Shown: positions 18,348 through 27,433 of the stretch, one piece after another
Position numbering within the stretch: position 1 is the first letter of the stretch
How the letters are laid out: the number at the start of each line of letters is the position of its first letter
Source of the DNA: JAZKFT01 sp965246935
GTDB taxonomy: Bacteria > Bacteroidota > Bacteroidia > Chitinophagales > Chitinophagaceae
Direction of reading: 5' to 3'
DNA: 64,000 nucleotides
NCBI GenBank assembly: GCA_965246935.1
Contig: CBDFGC010000019.1
Location: 434,001-498,000 of the forward strand
Position numbers and translations under genes: made by a program
The notes under the pieces: generated by a model
Databases searched by the model: none
What the model was told of the DNA's origin: nothing
What the model saw: only the letters and a program-made list of their open reading frames with translations

Positions 18348-19415
18348 TTACGCATTCCTATTCACACAATTCAAATCCTCAAAAGCTACCTCTAAGCGGG
18401 CAATGAAATTTTCCTCGCCTTTGCGGAGCCAGTTACGGGGGTCGTAATCTTTCTTGTTTGGCTTGTCTGTACCTTCGGGGTTGCCTAACTGACCTTGTAA
18501 ATAGGCTTCTTTCTTTTTATAATTTTTCATGACACCTTCCCAAAATGCCCACTGCATATCGGTATCAATATTCATTTTAATAGCACCATAGCTGATGGCT
18601 TCCCGGATCTGGTGCTGCGGGGAACCACTGCCGCCATGGAAAACAAACAACACCGGATCTTTAGCAGTATTAAACTGCTGCTGAATATAGTCCTGGCTGT
18701 TTTTTAAAATGATGGGGCGTAATTCCACATTGCCCGGGCTGTACACACCATGCACATTACCAAATGCCGCCGCTACCGTAAACAGGTTGCCCACTTTGCT
18801 GAGGTGCTCATAGGCATAGGCAACGTCTTTAGGCTGCGTGTATAATTTTTCGTTCTCCACTTCACTATTGTCCACGCCATCTTCTTCGCCGCCGGTTACA
18901 CCCAGTTCAATTTCAATAGCCATCCCCAGAGGGGCCAAACGTTTAAAAAATTCAACGGAAGTTTCAATATTTTCTTCTACCGGCTCTTCCGAAAGGTCGA
19001 GCATATGAGAACTAAACAACGGCTGGCCTTTTTCTTTAAAGAATTTTTCACCTTCATCAATCAGTGCGCTAATCCAGGGCAACCATTTTTTGGCAGCATG
19101 ATCGGTGTGCAATACAACAGGAACACCATAATATTTAGCAACGGTATGCACATGCAGTGCCCCGGAAATAGCACCGGAAATATTGGCCTGCAGTTTGTCA
19201 TTCGGCATACCCTTCCCGGCTAGAAATTGTGCACCACTGTTGGAAAACTGTATCATTACCGGGCTATTCACTTTAGCAGCTGTTTCCAGGGTAGCATTAA
19301 TAGAGTTCGTGCCAATGCAGTTCACAGCCGGTAGGGCAAATTGATTGTCTTTTGCATCATGGAGGAGTGCTTCCAGTTCGTTTCCAAAAACAACTCCGGG
19401 GTTGTATTTTTTCAT
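18348..19415 (-). CDS. fbaA: class II fructose-bisphosphate aldolase
   Basis: Zinc-dependent aldolase of glycolysis and gluconeogenesis, 355 aa, the size of the E. coli FbaA subtype. Visible motifs: FALPAVNCIGTNSINATLE near the N-terminus; PVVLHTDHAAKKWLPWI with the catalytic Asp and zinc His (about 103-119); FSSHMLDLSEEPVEENIE (about 140-157); IEIELGVTGGEEDG; and FVFHGGSGSPQHQI with the phosphate-binding glycines and zinc His. The C-terminus carries the family RKGEENFIARLEVAFEDLN. It is single-gene by layout, with its own terminator. The functional call is secure. Confidence 0.97.
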   Translation of the reverse strand: MKKYNPGVVFGNELEALLHDAKDNQFALPAVNCIGTNSINATLETAAKVNSPVMIQFSNSGAQFLAGKGMPNDKLQANISGAISGALHVHTVAKYYGVPVVLHTDHAAKKWLPWISALIDEGEKFFKEKGQPLFSSHMLDLSEEPVEENIETSVEFFKRLAPLGMAIEIELGVTGGEEDGVDNSEVENEKLYTQPKDVAYAYEHLSKVGNLFTVAAAFGNVHGVYSPGNVELRPIILKNSQDYIQQQFNTAKDPVLFVFHGGSGSPQHQIREAISYGAIKMNIDTDMQWAFWEGVMKNYKKKEAYLQGQLGNPEGTDKPNKKDYDPRNWLRKGEENFIARLEVAFEDLNCVNRNA

Positions 19416-19792
19416 ATAGACGATGCGTATTTTATTTTAGGTGGCTAATGTATATTTTAAATCGTTTGGATGTACTAATAGCGGCAAATCAACGAAATAA
19501 TCTACTGAAAAGAAGATTTGGAGGAAGCTCATCGGCATTTTAAAAATCATAATAAGCCTGTTTTATACACATAATCGCTATGATTCGAACAGATTTCGAA
19601 AGAAAGGATCTGTACTTTTCACAAATATCACTACAAGAAAACGGGCTGAATTAATACCCTTTATCCGCTTAAGTGCTACTGTGAATGGCGGAAAGCCGCT
19701 AAAAGTTCGTAAGGCCAGCGTAATTATTGTTCAGGGTAACCAAACTTATTGAATTGCAGATAATTCCTGATAAGAAGATTATTGATATTGTG
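19416..19792. other. intergenic, possible ORF remnant
   Basis: 377 bases upstream of fbaA. Around 19600-19730 the plus strand has an open stretch of about 50 codons that looks like protein (contains LIPFIRLSATVNGGKPLKV), with no usable start and no family recognised. It may be the worn tail of a lost gene. Nothing else was seen. Confidence 0.3.
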
Positions 19793-20242
19793 TTATAACC
19801 GGATTTTTAGTGACAAGGAGGGATAAGTGTAATTCTTTACACTTTGCTGTTGCAACAGCGGACTACTGCCTATTCCTGCATCAAGTGAAATACCTTTTGC
19901 TATTTTCTTATTCCTTGAGCCTGCTGAATATAAAACAATGCCAACACCTATAGCTGCAATACCCAAAAGAATAGGAAGGGTATAAGAGTGATGTTCAGGC
20001 TTCGACGTTCCCAAAGTAACAATAGATAGTAATCCTTCACCTACTACAGTAGCAAGTGCAACTAATAAGGTAACACTTTCAACTACTATCCCTGTAACGA
20101 TTAAAATGTCCGCAGCAGTTTTTTGATTCTTGCTCTTCTGCATGTAGTAATGGTAATCATGCTGTTTCAGAGAATCGGATGGTTCGTTAAAGGTTGTGAC
20201 TGTACTTAGCAAAAGCAGCATGGACGAGAAAAGCGTACTCAT
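19793..20242 (-). CDS. hypothetical small membrane protein
   Basis: 149 aa. The hydrophobic N-terminus MSTLFSSMLLLLSTVTTF could be a signal peptide. It is followed by a charged stretch KQHDYHYYMQKSKNQKTAAD and two clear membrane helices, VESVTLLVALATVVGEGLLS and LPILLGIAAIGVGIVLYSAG, then a basic SRNKKIAKG and a tail ending in SLSLKIRL. The 'YLQKSKNQKTAAWILLG'-like layout is common in Bacteroidota hypothetical proteins, often with a C-terminal strand that suggests an envelope location. It has no informative neighbours. Function is unknown. Confidence 0.6.
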   Translation of the reverse strand: MSTLFSSMLLLLSTVTTFNEPSDSLKQHDYHYYMQKSKNQKTAADILIVTGIVVESVTLLVALATVVGEGLLSIVTLGTSKPEHHSYTLPILLGIAAIGVGIVLYSAGSRNKKIAKGISLDAGIGSSPLLQQQSVKNYTYPSLSLKIRL

Positions 20243-20528
20243 AACAATTAAATTTTAAGGCTGTAAAAAGTATATTACTAATCCGATCAGTATTAAAAGA
20301 AATTGGCAAGACCCGATTTTATCCTTTCCTTGTAATAATTGAACGTATTAAAAATTTATAATACAAGAATTCTTTCTTACGGATTGTATTTCTCTTTTCT
20401 AAAAAAATTACTTTAGCAGAAGTACAGGAAAATACATGTTTTGTAATAAATACAATATCCCGGTTCGTGGCGATGTCGGCTTATTTATCCAGGTTAGTAG
20501 CTAAAAAAATTTCCTGTTACAGCTGATA

Positions 20529-22289
20529 TTACCATCCTTCCGCAGCATCGTCCCCCCGTCCGTCCGCAGCCGCTTCAAAACTGCCATCCGGTTTCAGCAA
20601 AATCATTTCCGTACGGCTCCAGGCAGTGCGTTCATTTATCTTATAACCCATTGCTTCCAACTGTTTACGTATCTCAATCGGAAAATCTTTCTCCACATCT
20701 ACCACATCCGGCTGCCACTGATGGTGAAATTTTGGTTTGTTTACGGCATCATGTGCATTCATGCCGTAGTCGATGACGTTGACAATGTTCTGCAATACGG
20801 AAGTAATAATCGTCGTACCGCCCGGGGTACCCACCACCATAAAAGGCTTTCCGTTTTTTAGTACAATGGCAGGCGTCATACTACTCAGCATTCGCTTGCC
20901 GGGTGCAATGGCATTGGCTGCACCGCCAATAGCACCGTACATATTGGGTACACCCGGCTGTGCGCTAAAATCATCCATTTCATTATTCAGCAAAAAACCT
21001 GCTCCCGCTACCACCGTTTTGCTGCCATAGCCGCCATTCAGCGTGTAGGTAATAGATACACAATTACCTTCTTTATCTACAATACTGATATGCGTAGTTT
21101 GTTCGCTTTCTTTGGGTATGCCGGCTTTTATGTTGGTGCTAACGGAGGCACGGGTACTGTCGTAATCCGCCATGCGAGTTTTTAAATAATCAGCGGCTAC
21201 TAACCCATTTACCGGCACTTTGAAAAAATCAGGATCACCCAAATGTTCGGCCCGGTCGGCATATGCTCTGCGCTCTACCTCCGTTATCAATTGTACACTT
21301 TTAGCCGTCTGGAAACCATATTGCGCCAGCGGCCGCTGTTCCAGCATTTTCAGCATTTGCTCCAGTAAAATACCGCCACTGCTGGGCGGCGGCATGGTTA
21401 CCACCTCGTATCCTTTATAATTGAACCGCAGCGCTGTTCTTTCTTTGGCCTTATAATTTTTTAAATCAGCCGGGCTAATGATGCCATCACCCCGTTCCAT
21501 TTCGTTCGCAATCAGCCGGGCAGTTTCGCCTTCGTAAAATCCTTTTTGCCCCTGGTCACGGATGCGGATGAGCGTTTTAGCTAATTCTTTTTGCACCAGC
21601 GTATCGCCTGCTTTCCAGCCGCTCTTCTTGTAAAAAACGGGTAGGGTTGTATTGTTGCGGTCGAAGTTCTGCTGGTTGGTAGTCAGGTTGTCAGCTTCCC
21701 GTTGTGTAATTACATAGCCTTTGTCTGCCAGTTGGATGGCAGGTTGTATTAATGTTGTAAATGGAAGTCTGCCGTATTTTGCCGAAGCAAATAGCCCGGC
21801 TACTGTACCCGGCACACCGGCTGCCAGGTGACCAGTTTGGGATAGTCTTGTATTGGCTTTGCCGGTTTTTTTATCAACATACATATTTTCTGTAGCCCTG
21901 GCAGGGGCCGTTTCCCGGTAGTCGATGGTGATGGCCTGACCGCCCTTTGTACGCAGCACCATAAAACCGCCGCCGCCAATATTGCCGGCTTCCGGGTAAA
22001 CAACGGCCAATGCCAGTTGCACCGCAATAACCGCATCAACCGCATTGCCGCCTTGTTGCAAAATATCCAATCCTATTTTGGCTGCCAGCGGATGGGCGCA
22101 GACAACTACGCCATTTTTGCCCGTTACATCTTTCTGCGACGTATAATGATATGGATCAATTTTAATTTTTTTGCCGATACTTTGTGCCGGTACCGTCAGG
22201 CAGGAAAGAGCAGTACACACAGTAATCATTAAAATTTTACAATAAGTCATCAGGCAATGATTTTTAAATAATGTGATTATCTGTTTCAA
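20529..22289 (-). CDS. ggt: gamma-glutamyltransferase
   Basis: Periplasmic enzyme that hydrolyses or transfers the gamma-glutamyl group of glutathione; 586 aa with an N-terminal export signal (about 1-36, ending LTVPAQS). Large-subunit motifs: GVVVCAHPLAAKIGLDILQ, GNAVDAVIAVQLALAVVYPE and GNIGGGGFMV. The autocatalytic cleavage site with the nucleophile Thr is in SEQTTHISIVDKEGN (about 393-407). Small-subunit motifs SITYTLNGGYGSKTVV, LLNNEMDDFS, SSMTPAIVLKNGKP and VGTPGGTTIITSV are all present. It is divergent from the OmpA-fused TonB receptor with a short shared intergenic region. The assignment is firm. Confidence 0.96.
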   Translation of the reverse strand: MKQIITLFKNHCLMTYCKILMITVCTALSCLTVPAQSIGKKIKIDPYHYTSQKDVTGKNGVVVCAHPLAAKIGLDILQQGGNAVDAVIAVQLALAVVYPEAGNIGGGGFMVLRTKGGQAITIDYRETAPARATENMYVDKKTGKANTRLSQTGHLAAGVPGTVAGLFASAKYGRLPFTTLIQPAIQLADKGYVITQREADNLTTNQQNFDRNNTTLPVFYKKSGWKAGDTLVQKELAKTLIRIRDQGQKGFYEGETARLIANEMERGDGIISPADLKNYKAKERTALRFNYKGYEVVTMPPPSSGGILLEQMLKMLEQRPLAQYGFQTAKSVQLITEVERRAYADRAEHLGDPDFFKVPVNGLVAADYLKTRMADYDSTRASVSTNIKAGIPKESEQTTHISIVDKEGNCVSITYTLNGGYGSKTVVAGAGFLLNNEMDDFSAQPGVPNMYGAIGGAANAIAPGKRMLSSMTPAIVLKNGKPFMVVGTPGGTTIITSVLQNIVNVIDYGMNAHDAVNKPKFHHQWQPDVVDVEKDFPIEIRKQLEAMGYKINERTAWSRTEMILLKPDGSFEAAADGRGDDAAEGW

Positions 22290-22356
22290 AACTATTGTAT
22301 TTTCCAGCTTACTTTAGCCAGCTTATTGTTTACACGTTAAAAAAAACAATTTACTT

Positions 22357-25300
22357 ATGAGGAAATTTACCAGGCAGTTGTATGCCCTTTCCGCCACGGT
22401 AGTGCTGCTGTTATTTTCGGTGGCAGCTACAGCCCAAACCGCTATGATCAAAGGAACGGTAAAAGACGCAGGTGGCAAGCCGCTGAATGGTGCTTCCGTA
22501 TCCGTTGAGGGCCGCACCGGTGGTACCGTTACTGATGCATCCGGCACTTACACACTCCGCGTACCAAGTGGCACTTATACCATTGTCATTTCTTTTATTG
22601 GACAAACTACCCAGCGTCAGACAGTAACCGTTGGTCCGGGTGCAACTCTTACCCAGGATATAACCCTGACTGCTGCGGCCAACGAAGATATTGTAAGAGT
22701 GGTAGGTACCCGTAGCCGCCTCCCCCGTAGCAGTATCAGCACGCCTGTGCCGGTGGATGTAATTACTACCCGTGAGGTAAAAACCTTTGCCCAGACGGAT
22801 GTGGCGCAACTGCTTACCTATGTGGCCCCTTCCTTTCAATCGGCCCGCCAAACCATTAGCGATGGTACAGACCATATTGACCCGGCAGGGCTACGTGGCC
22901 TGGGTCCCGACCAAACACTCGTATTAATAAATGGTAAAAGAAGGCATACCACGGCGTTAGTAAATATAAATGGCAGTGTAGGCCGCGGTTCCGTAGGTAC
23001 TGATTTGAATGCAATACCTGTTGCTGCTATTGACCGCATCGAAGTATTGCGGGATGGCGCTGCCGCCCAATATGGCTCCGACGCTATTGCCGGTGTTATC
23101 AATATTGTTACCCGTACCAAATACAAAGGGTTTAACATGAGTGCCCTGACTGGTAAAAATTTTACTACCACGCCCGTAGGTAGTACCAACCAGCGCATGG
23201 GTGATGGTGGTACTGTACAGGTTGATTTCACCGCAGGTACATATGCAAAAAGCGGCGCTTATATTAATGCCAGCGGCCAATACCTTTTCCGTGACCATAC
23301 CAACCGTAGTGGATTCGATAATATACCACTGCTGTACATTGGCAATGGTGGTGCTTTCCCGGCTACCCAGGCTGGTGTAGACCCTGTTTTGTATCGCCGC
23401 TATTTAATTGATGAAGACAACAAGATTGCTGCACAGCGCCACTACAACCGGCAAAATATTGTAGCCGGGCAAACCAAAAACGATAATATCGGCGCCTTTG
23501 TGAATGCCGGTTTCCCAATTGGTAAAAAGGTAAACTTCTATTCCACATTCGGCGCTTCTCACCGTAATGGCGCCGGTTCCGGTTTTAGCCGTAATCCCAA
23601 CGCTATTACACAGCAGCCCGTAAATGCCGACGGTTACTACCAATACCCTGATGGCTTTTTGCCGGAAATCCATACCAAAATTGATGACCAGTCGGCCATT
23701 ACCGGTATCAGAGGAACGTTTAAAGGCTTTGATGTGGACCTGAGTAATACCTACGGCAAAAACACGCTGAAATACCATATCGAAAACACCGGTAACGCAT
23801 CGCTGCCGGGGGCTGTGAACGTGCAAACAGAATTCAATGCAGGCCAGCTTTCGTTTGCTGAAAACACGGTGAACCTGGATTTGAGTAAAAGCATTGATAT
23901 GGATGGTGGCAACAGCCTGAACGTTGCCTTTGGCGGCGAATACCGGCACGACATGTTTAAGATTGAAGCAGGCGAACCGACCTCCTATAGCAATGGCGGA
24001 CGCTTAACGCCCCGGTTTGAAGTTCTTCCTTATACGGGTACCCAGTTCGGCACCTTCATCAACCCGGCTGCTACGGCATCCGGTGCACAGGTATTTCCCG
24101 GCTTTCAGCCTTCCGATGCGGTAAATGCTTCCCGTAATGTATATGCCGGCTATGTAGATTTAGAATATACATTAGGTAAATTGTTAGTGGGTGCTGCAGG
24201 CCGCTACGAAGTATATAAAGAAAAAGATGTAAGCTATGATGGTGTAGGCCTGAAGGCAACTGCCCGTTATGCCATTACGAAACGATTAGCCATCCGGGGA
24301 TCCTTTAACACCGGCTTCCGGGCACCGTCATTGCACCAGCGGTATTTTCAGAATACCTCCACGCAGTTTGTAAATGGTCTTCCCTCAAACTCACTGACGG
24401 CTAATAATGAAAATCCCATCGTACGCACAGCCTTTGGTATTCAGGAACTGAAGCCTGAAACGTCACAAAGCTTTAGTGGCGGTGTGGTAAGCCAGTTTGG
24501 TCATGGGTTTACGGTTACGGTTGATGGCTATTTTATCAAGATTGATGACCGGATTGTTTTATCAACTGCCTTTAACAGGGGAAACAATCCGCTGGTAAAT
24601 ACGATTCTTACAGCTAACAATGTTCCGGTATCTACCAACGCATTACAATTTTGGACCAATGCCATTAACACCGAAACAAAAGGCATAGATGTAGTGGTTA
24701 GCAAACATTATACGTTGGGCATGGGTACCGGTAATATTTCACTGGCAGGCAACTATAACCGCAATAAGGTTGTGGGTGGTATTAATTCCAACTCAGTGCT
24801 TAGTTCTGCGGCCAATAACCCAAGCCGTACGGATCCTACCAAAGATCCCTCGAACGATTTGGAGACTGGTATTTTTGACCGCCAGCAGCGTGCCCGCCTC
24901 GAAGTAGGCCAGCCCCGCAGCAAAGTAAATCTGACTGCTAATTACACTATCAATAAACTGGACATCTTAGCCCGTGTGGTGCACTTCGGTCCGGTGACCC
25001 AGTTAAGCGCCACCGATCCTTATATTAAAAATCCGAGTGGTGTATATTTCAATGATGTTGGCTTTGGTACCGATCAAACCTTTGGTTCAAAGGTTATTAC
25101 CGATCTGGTATTTACCTATAACATTAGGCCAGGTGTAAACCTTTCGGTGGGAGCTAACAATTTATTCGATGTATATCCGGATCGCATATTTGTTGATCCG
25201 CGTAATAACGCTGCGTTGGTATATTCTAATCCTGTTAATGGTGCATTGGGAACAAACAAACAGGTAGGTGGTTACTCCGCCGGCCGTGATCTGAGCAACC

Positions 25301-26169
25301 GGGGCCGCCTGCTATTTAACCCTAATCAGTTTGGTTTTAATGGACGTTACCTGTTTAGCCGCCTTACTGTTGATTTTAATTTATTAAAAAGAAAACATGC
25401 TGACAAAGTAGTAAGTACACCAGCAATGCCTTATACGCCTCCTGCTCCGCCCAGCGACCGGGACAAAGACGGGGTTTATGATGCACAGGATGCCTGCCCC
25501 GATGTAGCAGGCCCAGCCGCCACCCGTGGCTGCCCGGACAGAGATGGTGACGGCATTGCAGATAAAGATGATGCCTGTCCTGATGTGGCAGGAACCGTTG
25601 CCCTGAAAGGTTGCCCCGACCGGGACGGAGATGGAGTAGGGGACGCAGTAGATAAATGCCCGGATGTAGCCGGTTCGCCCTTGCCACAATACCAGGGCTG
25701 CCCGATACCAGATACCGATGGCGATGGCGTACGGGACGATATTGACAAATGCCCAAATGTGAAAGGAACCTTTGCCAATGCCGGCTGCCCCGAGGAAAAG
25801 GCAAAGCCTACGGTAGATGAAATGCAACCGGTGATGGATACCGCTGCCCGTAATATTTTATTTAAAACCGGTAGTGCCGTACTCACTACTTCCTCTTACA
25901 GTGCCTTGAACGCTATTGCAGCATCTTTGAGCCAGAACACGGATCTGCAATTAACCATTGAAGGCCATACAGACAATATCGGCAGCGATGCCCTCAATAA
26001 AAAGCTAAGCCTGAAACGTGCCAATACCGTAAAAACATACCTGGCAAAAAGGGAGGTTGCTGCCACCCGTATCACAACGGTAGGATACGGTGAAAGCCAG
26101 CCCATTGCCACCAATAACACTGCTGCCGGCCGTGCTAAAAATCGCCGGGTGGTGTTGAAGTTGCAATAA
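22357..26169 (+). CDS. TonB-dependent receptor fused to TSP3 repeats and OmpA domain
   Basis: 1270 aa. The signal peptide ends about residue 27 (SVAATAQ). A carboxypeptidase-like regulatory domain follows (30-110; KGTVKDAGGKPLNGASVSVE), then the plug (120-270; LRGLGPDQTLVLINGKRRHT, EVLRDGAAAQYGSDAIAGVI) and a receptor barrel to about 1010. Residues about 1030-1148 then hold four thrombospondin type 3-like calcium-binding repeats (DRDGDGIADKDDACPD type, each ending in a GCP). The last about 115 residues are an OmpA peptidoglycan-binding domain (LTIEGHTDNIGSDALNKKLS, KRANTVKTYL, TTVGYGESQPIATN). Each part is well known; their fusion in one chain is unusual. It would tie a TonB receptor to the cell wall. 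The substrate is unknown. Confidence 0.92.
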   Translation: MRKFTRQLYALSATVVLLLFSVAATAQTAMIKGTVKDAGGKPLNGASVSVEGRTGGTVTDASGTYTLRVPSGTYTIVISFIGQTTQRQTVTVGPGATLTQDITLTAAANEDIVRVVGTRSRLPRSSISTPVPVDVITTREVKTFAQTDVAQLLTYVAPSFQSARQTISDGTDHIDPAGLRGLGPDQTLVLINGKRRHTTALVNINGSVGRGSVGTDLNAIPVAAIDRIEVLRDGAAAQYGSDAIAGVINIVTRTKYKGFNMSALTGKNFTTTPVGSTNQRMGDGGTVQVDFTAGTYAKSGAYINASGQYLFRDHTNRSGFDNIPLLYIGNGGAFPATQAGVDPVLYRRYLIDEDNKIAAQRHYNRQNIVAGQTKNDNIGAFVNAGFPIGKKVNFYSTFGASHRNGAGSGFSRNPNAITQQPVNADGYYQYPDGFLPEIHTKIDDQSAITGIRGTFKGFDVDLSNTYGKNTLKYHIENTGNASLPGAVNVQTEFNAGQLSFAENTVNLDLSKSIDMDGGNSLNVAFGGEYRHDMFKIEAGEPTSYSNGGRLTPRFEVLPYTGTQFGTFINPAATASGAQVFPGFQPSDAVNASRNVYAGYVDLEYTLGKLLVGAAGRYEVYKEKDVSYDGVGLKATARYAITKRLAIRGSFNTGFRAPSLHQRYFQNTSTQFVNGLPSNSLTANNENPIVRTAFGIQELKPETSQSFSGGVVSQFGHGFTVTVDGYFIKIDDRIVLSTAFNRGNNPLVNTILTANNVPVSTNALQFWTNAINTETKGIDVVVSKHYTLGMGTGNISLAGNYNRNKVVGGINSNSVLSSAANNPSRTDPTKDPSNDLETGIFDRQQRARLEVGQPRSKVNLTANYTINKLDILARVVHFGPVTQLSATDPYIKNPSGVYFNDVGFGTDQTFGSKVITDLVFTYNIRPGVNLSVGANNLFDVYPDRIFVDPRNNAALVYSNPVNGALGTNKQVGGYSAGRDLSNRGRLLFNPNQFGFNGRYLFSRLTVDFNLLKRKHADKVVSTPAMPYTPPAPPSDRDKDGVYDAQDACPDVAGPAATRGCPDRDGDGIADKDDACPDVAGTVALKGCPDRDGDGVGDAVDKCPDVAGSPLPQYQGCPIPDTDGDGVRDDIDKCPNVKGTFANAGCPEEKAKPTVDEMQPVMDTAARNILFKTGSAVLTTSSYSALNAIAASLSQNTDLQLTIEGHTDNIGSDALNKKLSLKRANTVKTYLAKREVAATRITTVGYGESQPIATNNTAAGRAKNRRVVLKLQ

Positions 26170-26183
26170 TATTTTATGTATAT

Positions 26184-26216
26184 AAAAAACCTGCCCTTAC
26201 AAAGGCAGGTTTTTTT
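26184..26216. terminator. bidirectional rho-independent terminator
   Basis: AAAAAACCTGCC (26184-26195) pairs with GGCAGGTTTTTT (26204-26215) around an 8-base loop, followed by more T. It ends the OmpA-fused receptor gene. Confidence 0.9.
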
Positions 26217-26348
26217 ATGAAAGATATTTCCGAATAGTGTGTATGTCAGGTTAGCTGATGCGAATTGGTATAGTTAAAATGCTACCCTCTTTTTGTGGCT
26301 GTTTTGTTTAAATGAATGGTTGTTGTAAACAACTGTATAATAAAATTT

Positions 26349-26966
26349 CTATGAACAAGTAACAATAATATACTTTTTGATCTCCTCCCAATTTTTTGTA
26401 AAAGGTGAATACCCTTCAATCTCAGGATCATCTTCAGCGTCATTAAAGTATAAAATACTACGCCATAAAAAAAACAATTGTTTCTCATCATATTTCTTTA
26501 CAAACCAACTAATCAATGTTTCCCAACTGTATAATTGCAGTAGCGCATATACATCAAAAAAATCTTTCTTTTTACCTCTCCCGCAGATAGTATGTAGTTT
26601 CATGGCTGCAATATCTTTCACACTGAAATATTTAATTCCATCTGCAACTATAAAAGACTCAATTAGTGCAGCAGGTTCATGAACAAAGTCACATTTTATA
26701 TCATTAATAAATCCAAACAGCATTCTGCTGTTGTTGCCGATATATTGGAATTTTAAATTGTGGCTATCTCTAAGAATTATTTCAAGTTCCCTTACATCAA
26801 ATGCATTAAGGCAAAAAAGGTCAAAATCTATAGATTTGCGATGGCCTATCTGAAGTGCTAGTGAAGTGCCGCCAGCGAGAGCAAAGCTATCATAGATAAG
26901 ATTAGTTCTAAAGATTTCCTGTAGTAATTTATATGTATCAGCTTCAACTGTAAAATGATGAAACAT
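26349..26966 (-). CDS. AbiEii/AbiGii-type nucleotidyltransferase (toxin-like)
   Basis: 205 aa. The AbiEii signature is complete: LAGGTSLALQIGHRKSIDFD (about 31-50) with GG(T/S) and D-x-D, then DIKCDFVHEP with the third acidic residue (about 88-97), and DIAAMKLHTICGRGKKKDFF, the conserved MKLxAIxxRxxxKDxxD region. These enzymes act as toxins by transferring nucleotides, for example to tRNA in AbiE/MenT systems. Its start overlaps the upstream 107-aa gene by 23 bases, so the two are translationally coupled and form a likely toxin-antitoxin or phage-defence pair. The actual target is unknown. Confidence 0.88.
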   Translation of the reverse strand: MFHHFTVEADTYKLLQEIFRTNLIYDSFALAGGTSLALQIGHRKSIDFDLFCLNAFDVRELEIILRDSHNLKFQYIGNNSRMLFGFINDIKCDFVHEPAALIESFIVADGIKYFSVKDIAAMKLHTICGRGKKKDFFDVYALLQLYSWETLISWFVKKYDEKQLFFLWRSILYFNDAEDDPEIEGYSPFTKNWEEIKKYIIVTCS

Positions 26967-27267
26967 GCAAATCCATTAAGGGTATTTTGAAATAGTGACT
27001 GCAAAAGTTAGCCGTTTTATTATCTAAAACTTTGCTTTTTTTTAAAGCAGTAATTATTTGATCAGTGGAATATAATTGCAATAAAAAATAGAAATCCTGC
27101 AGCAGGCCCCGGCTTATTACTCTTTCAATAATATAGTTTTTATTTTTATCAGGGTCTATTTTTTCAACTGCTGTATCCCAAAATAAAAATTGGGAAAAAG
27201 GAAAATCTCCTTTTTTTACTTTTTGTGAAATAAGGTCTTTAGAAAGGTATTTGAAGTAGGATTTCAT
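26944..27267 (-). CDS. DUF6922-like antitoxin partner
   Basis: 107 aa upstream of and overlapping the AbiEii-like gene. Recognisable stretch: SQFLFWDTAVEKIDPDKNKN, then YIIERVISRGLLQDFYFLLQ, a helix with TDQIITALKKSK, and the ending KTANFCSHYFKIPLMDL. The pattern FWD...ID..KN..IIERV...G...D......Y......ALK.SR.LD.KTANF...YF.IP is what I recall for DUF6922 proteins, which pair with AbiEii nucleotidyltransferases in Bacteroidota. The antitoxin role is inferred from position. It is slightly AT-rich relative to the flanking receptor gene. Confidence 0.75.
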   Translation of the reverse strand: MKSYFKYLSKDLISQKVKKGDFPFSQFLFWDTAVEKIDPDKNKNYIIERVISRGLLQDFYFLLQLYSTDQIITALKKSKVLDNKTANFCSHYFKIPLMDLHVSSFYS

Positions 27268-27433
27268 ATTGTAATGTAAAATGTAGAATTTTCTTTTAAT
27301 AAGGCTTGTGCCTGCTATTAGTATTGAAATATTTCATCTTAACTGAATGTAAAGACGTCGTATTCCTTTGTTAAAATTACCGTATATCTGCTAATTATCA
27401 TTATTTACGTTTTATTACCCTAAGCCATCTTTC

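Noticed and set aside
19560..19740. Short protein-like open stretch on the plus strand
   Set aside because: No start codon, no family resemblance beyond an impression, and about 50 codons only; kept as an intergenic note.
25376..25886. Long minus-strand ORFs opposite the TSP3 repeats
   Set aside because: They are shadows of the Asp/Cys/Pro-rich repeat coding region; the plus-strand frame shows clear TSP3 and OmpA domains.
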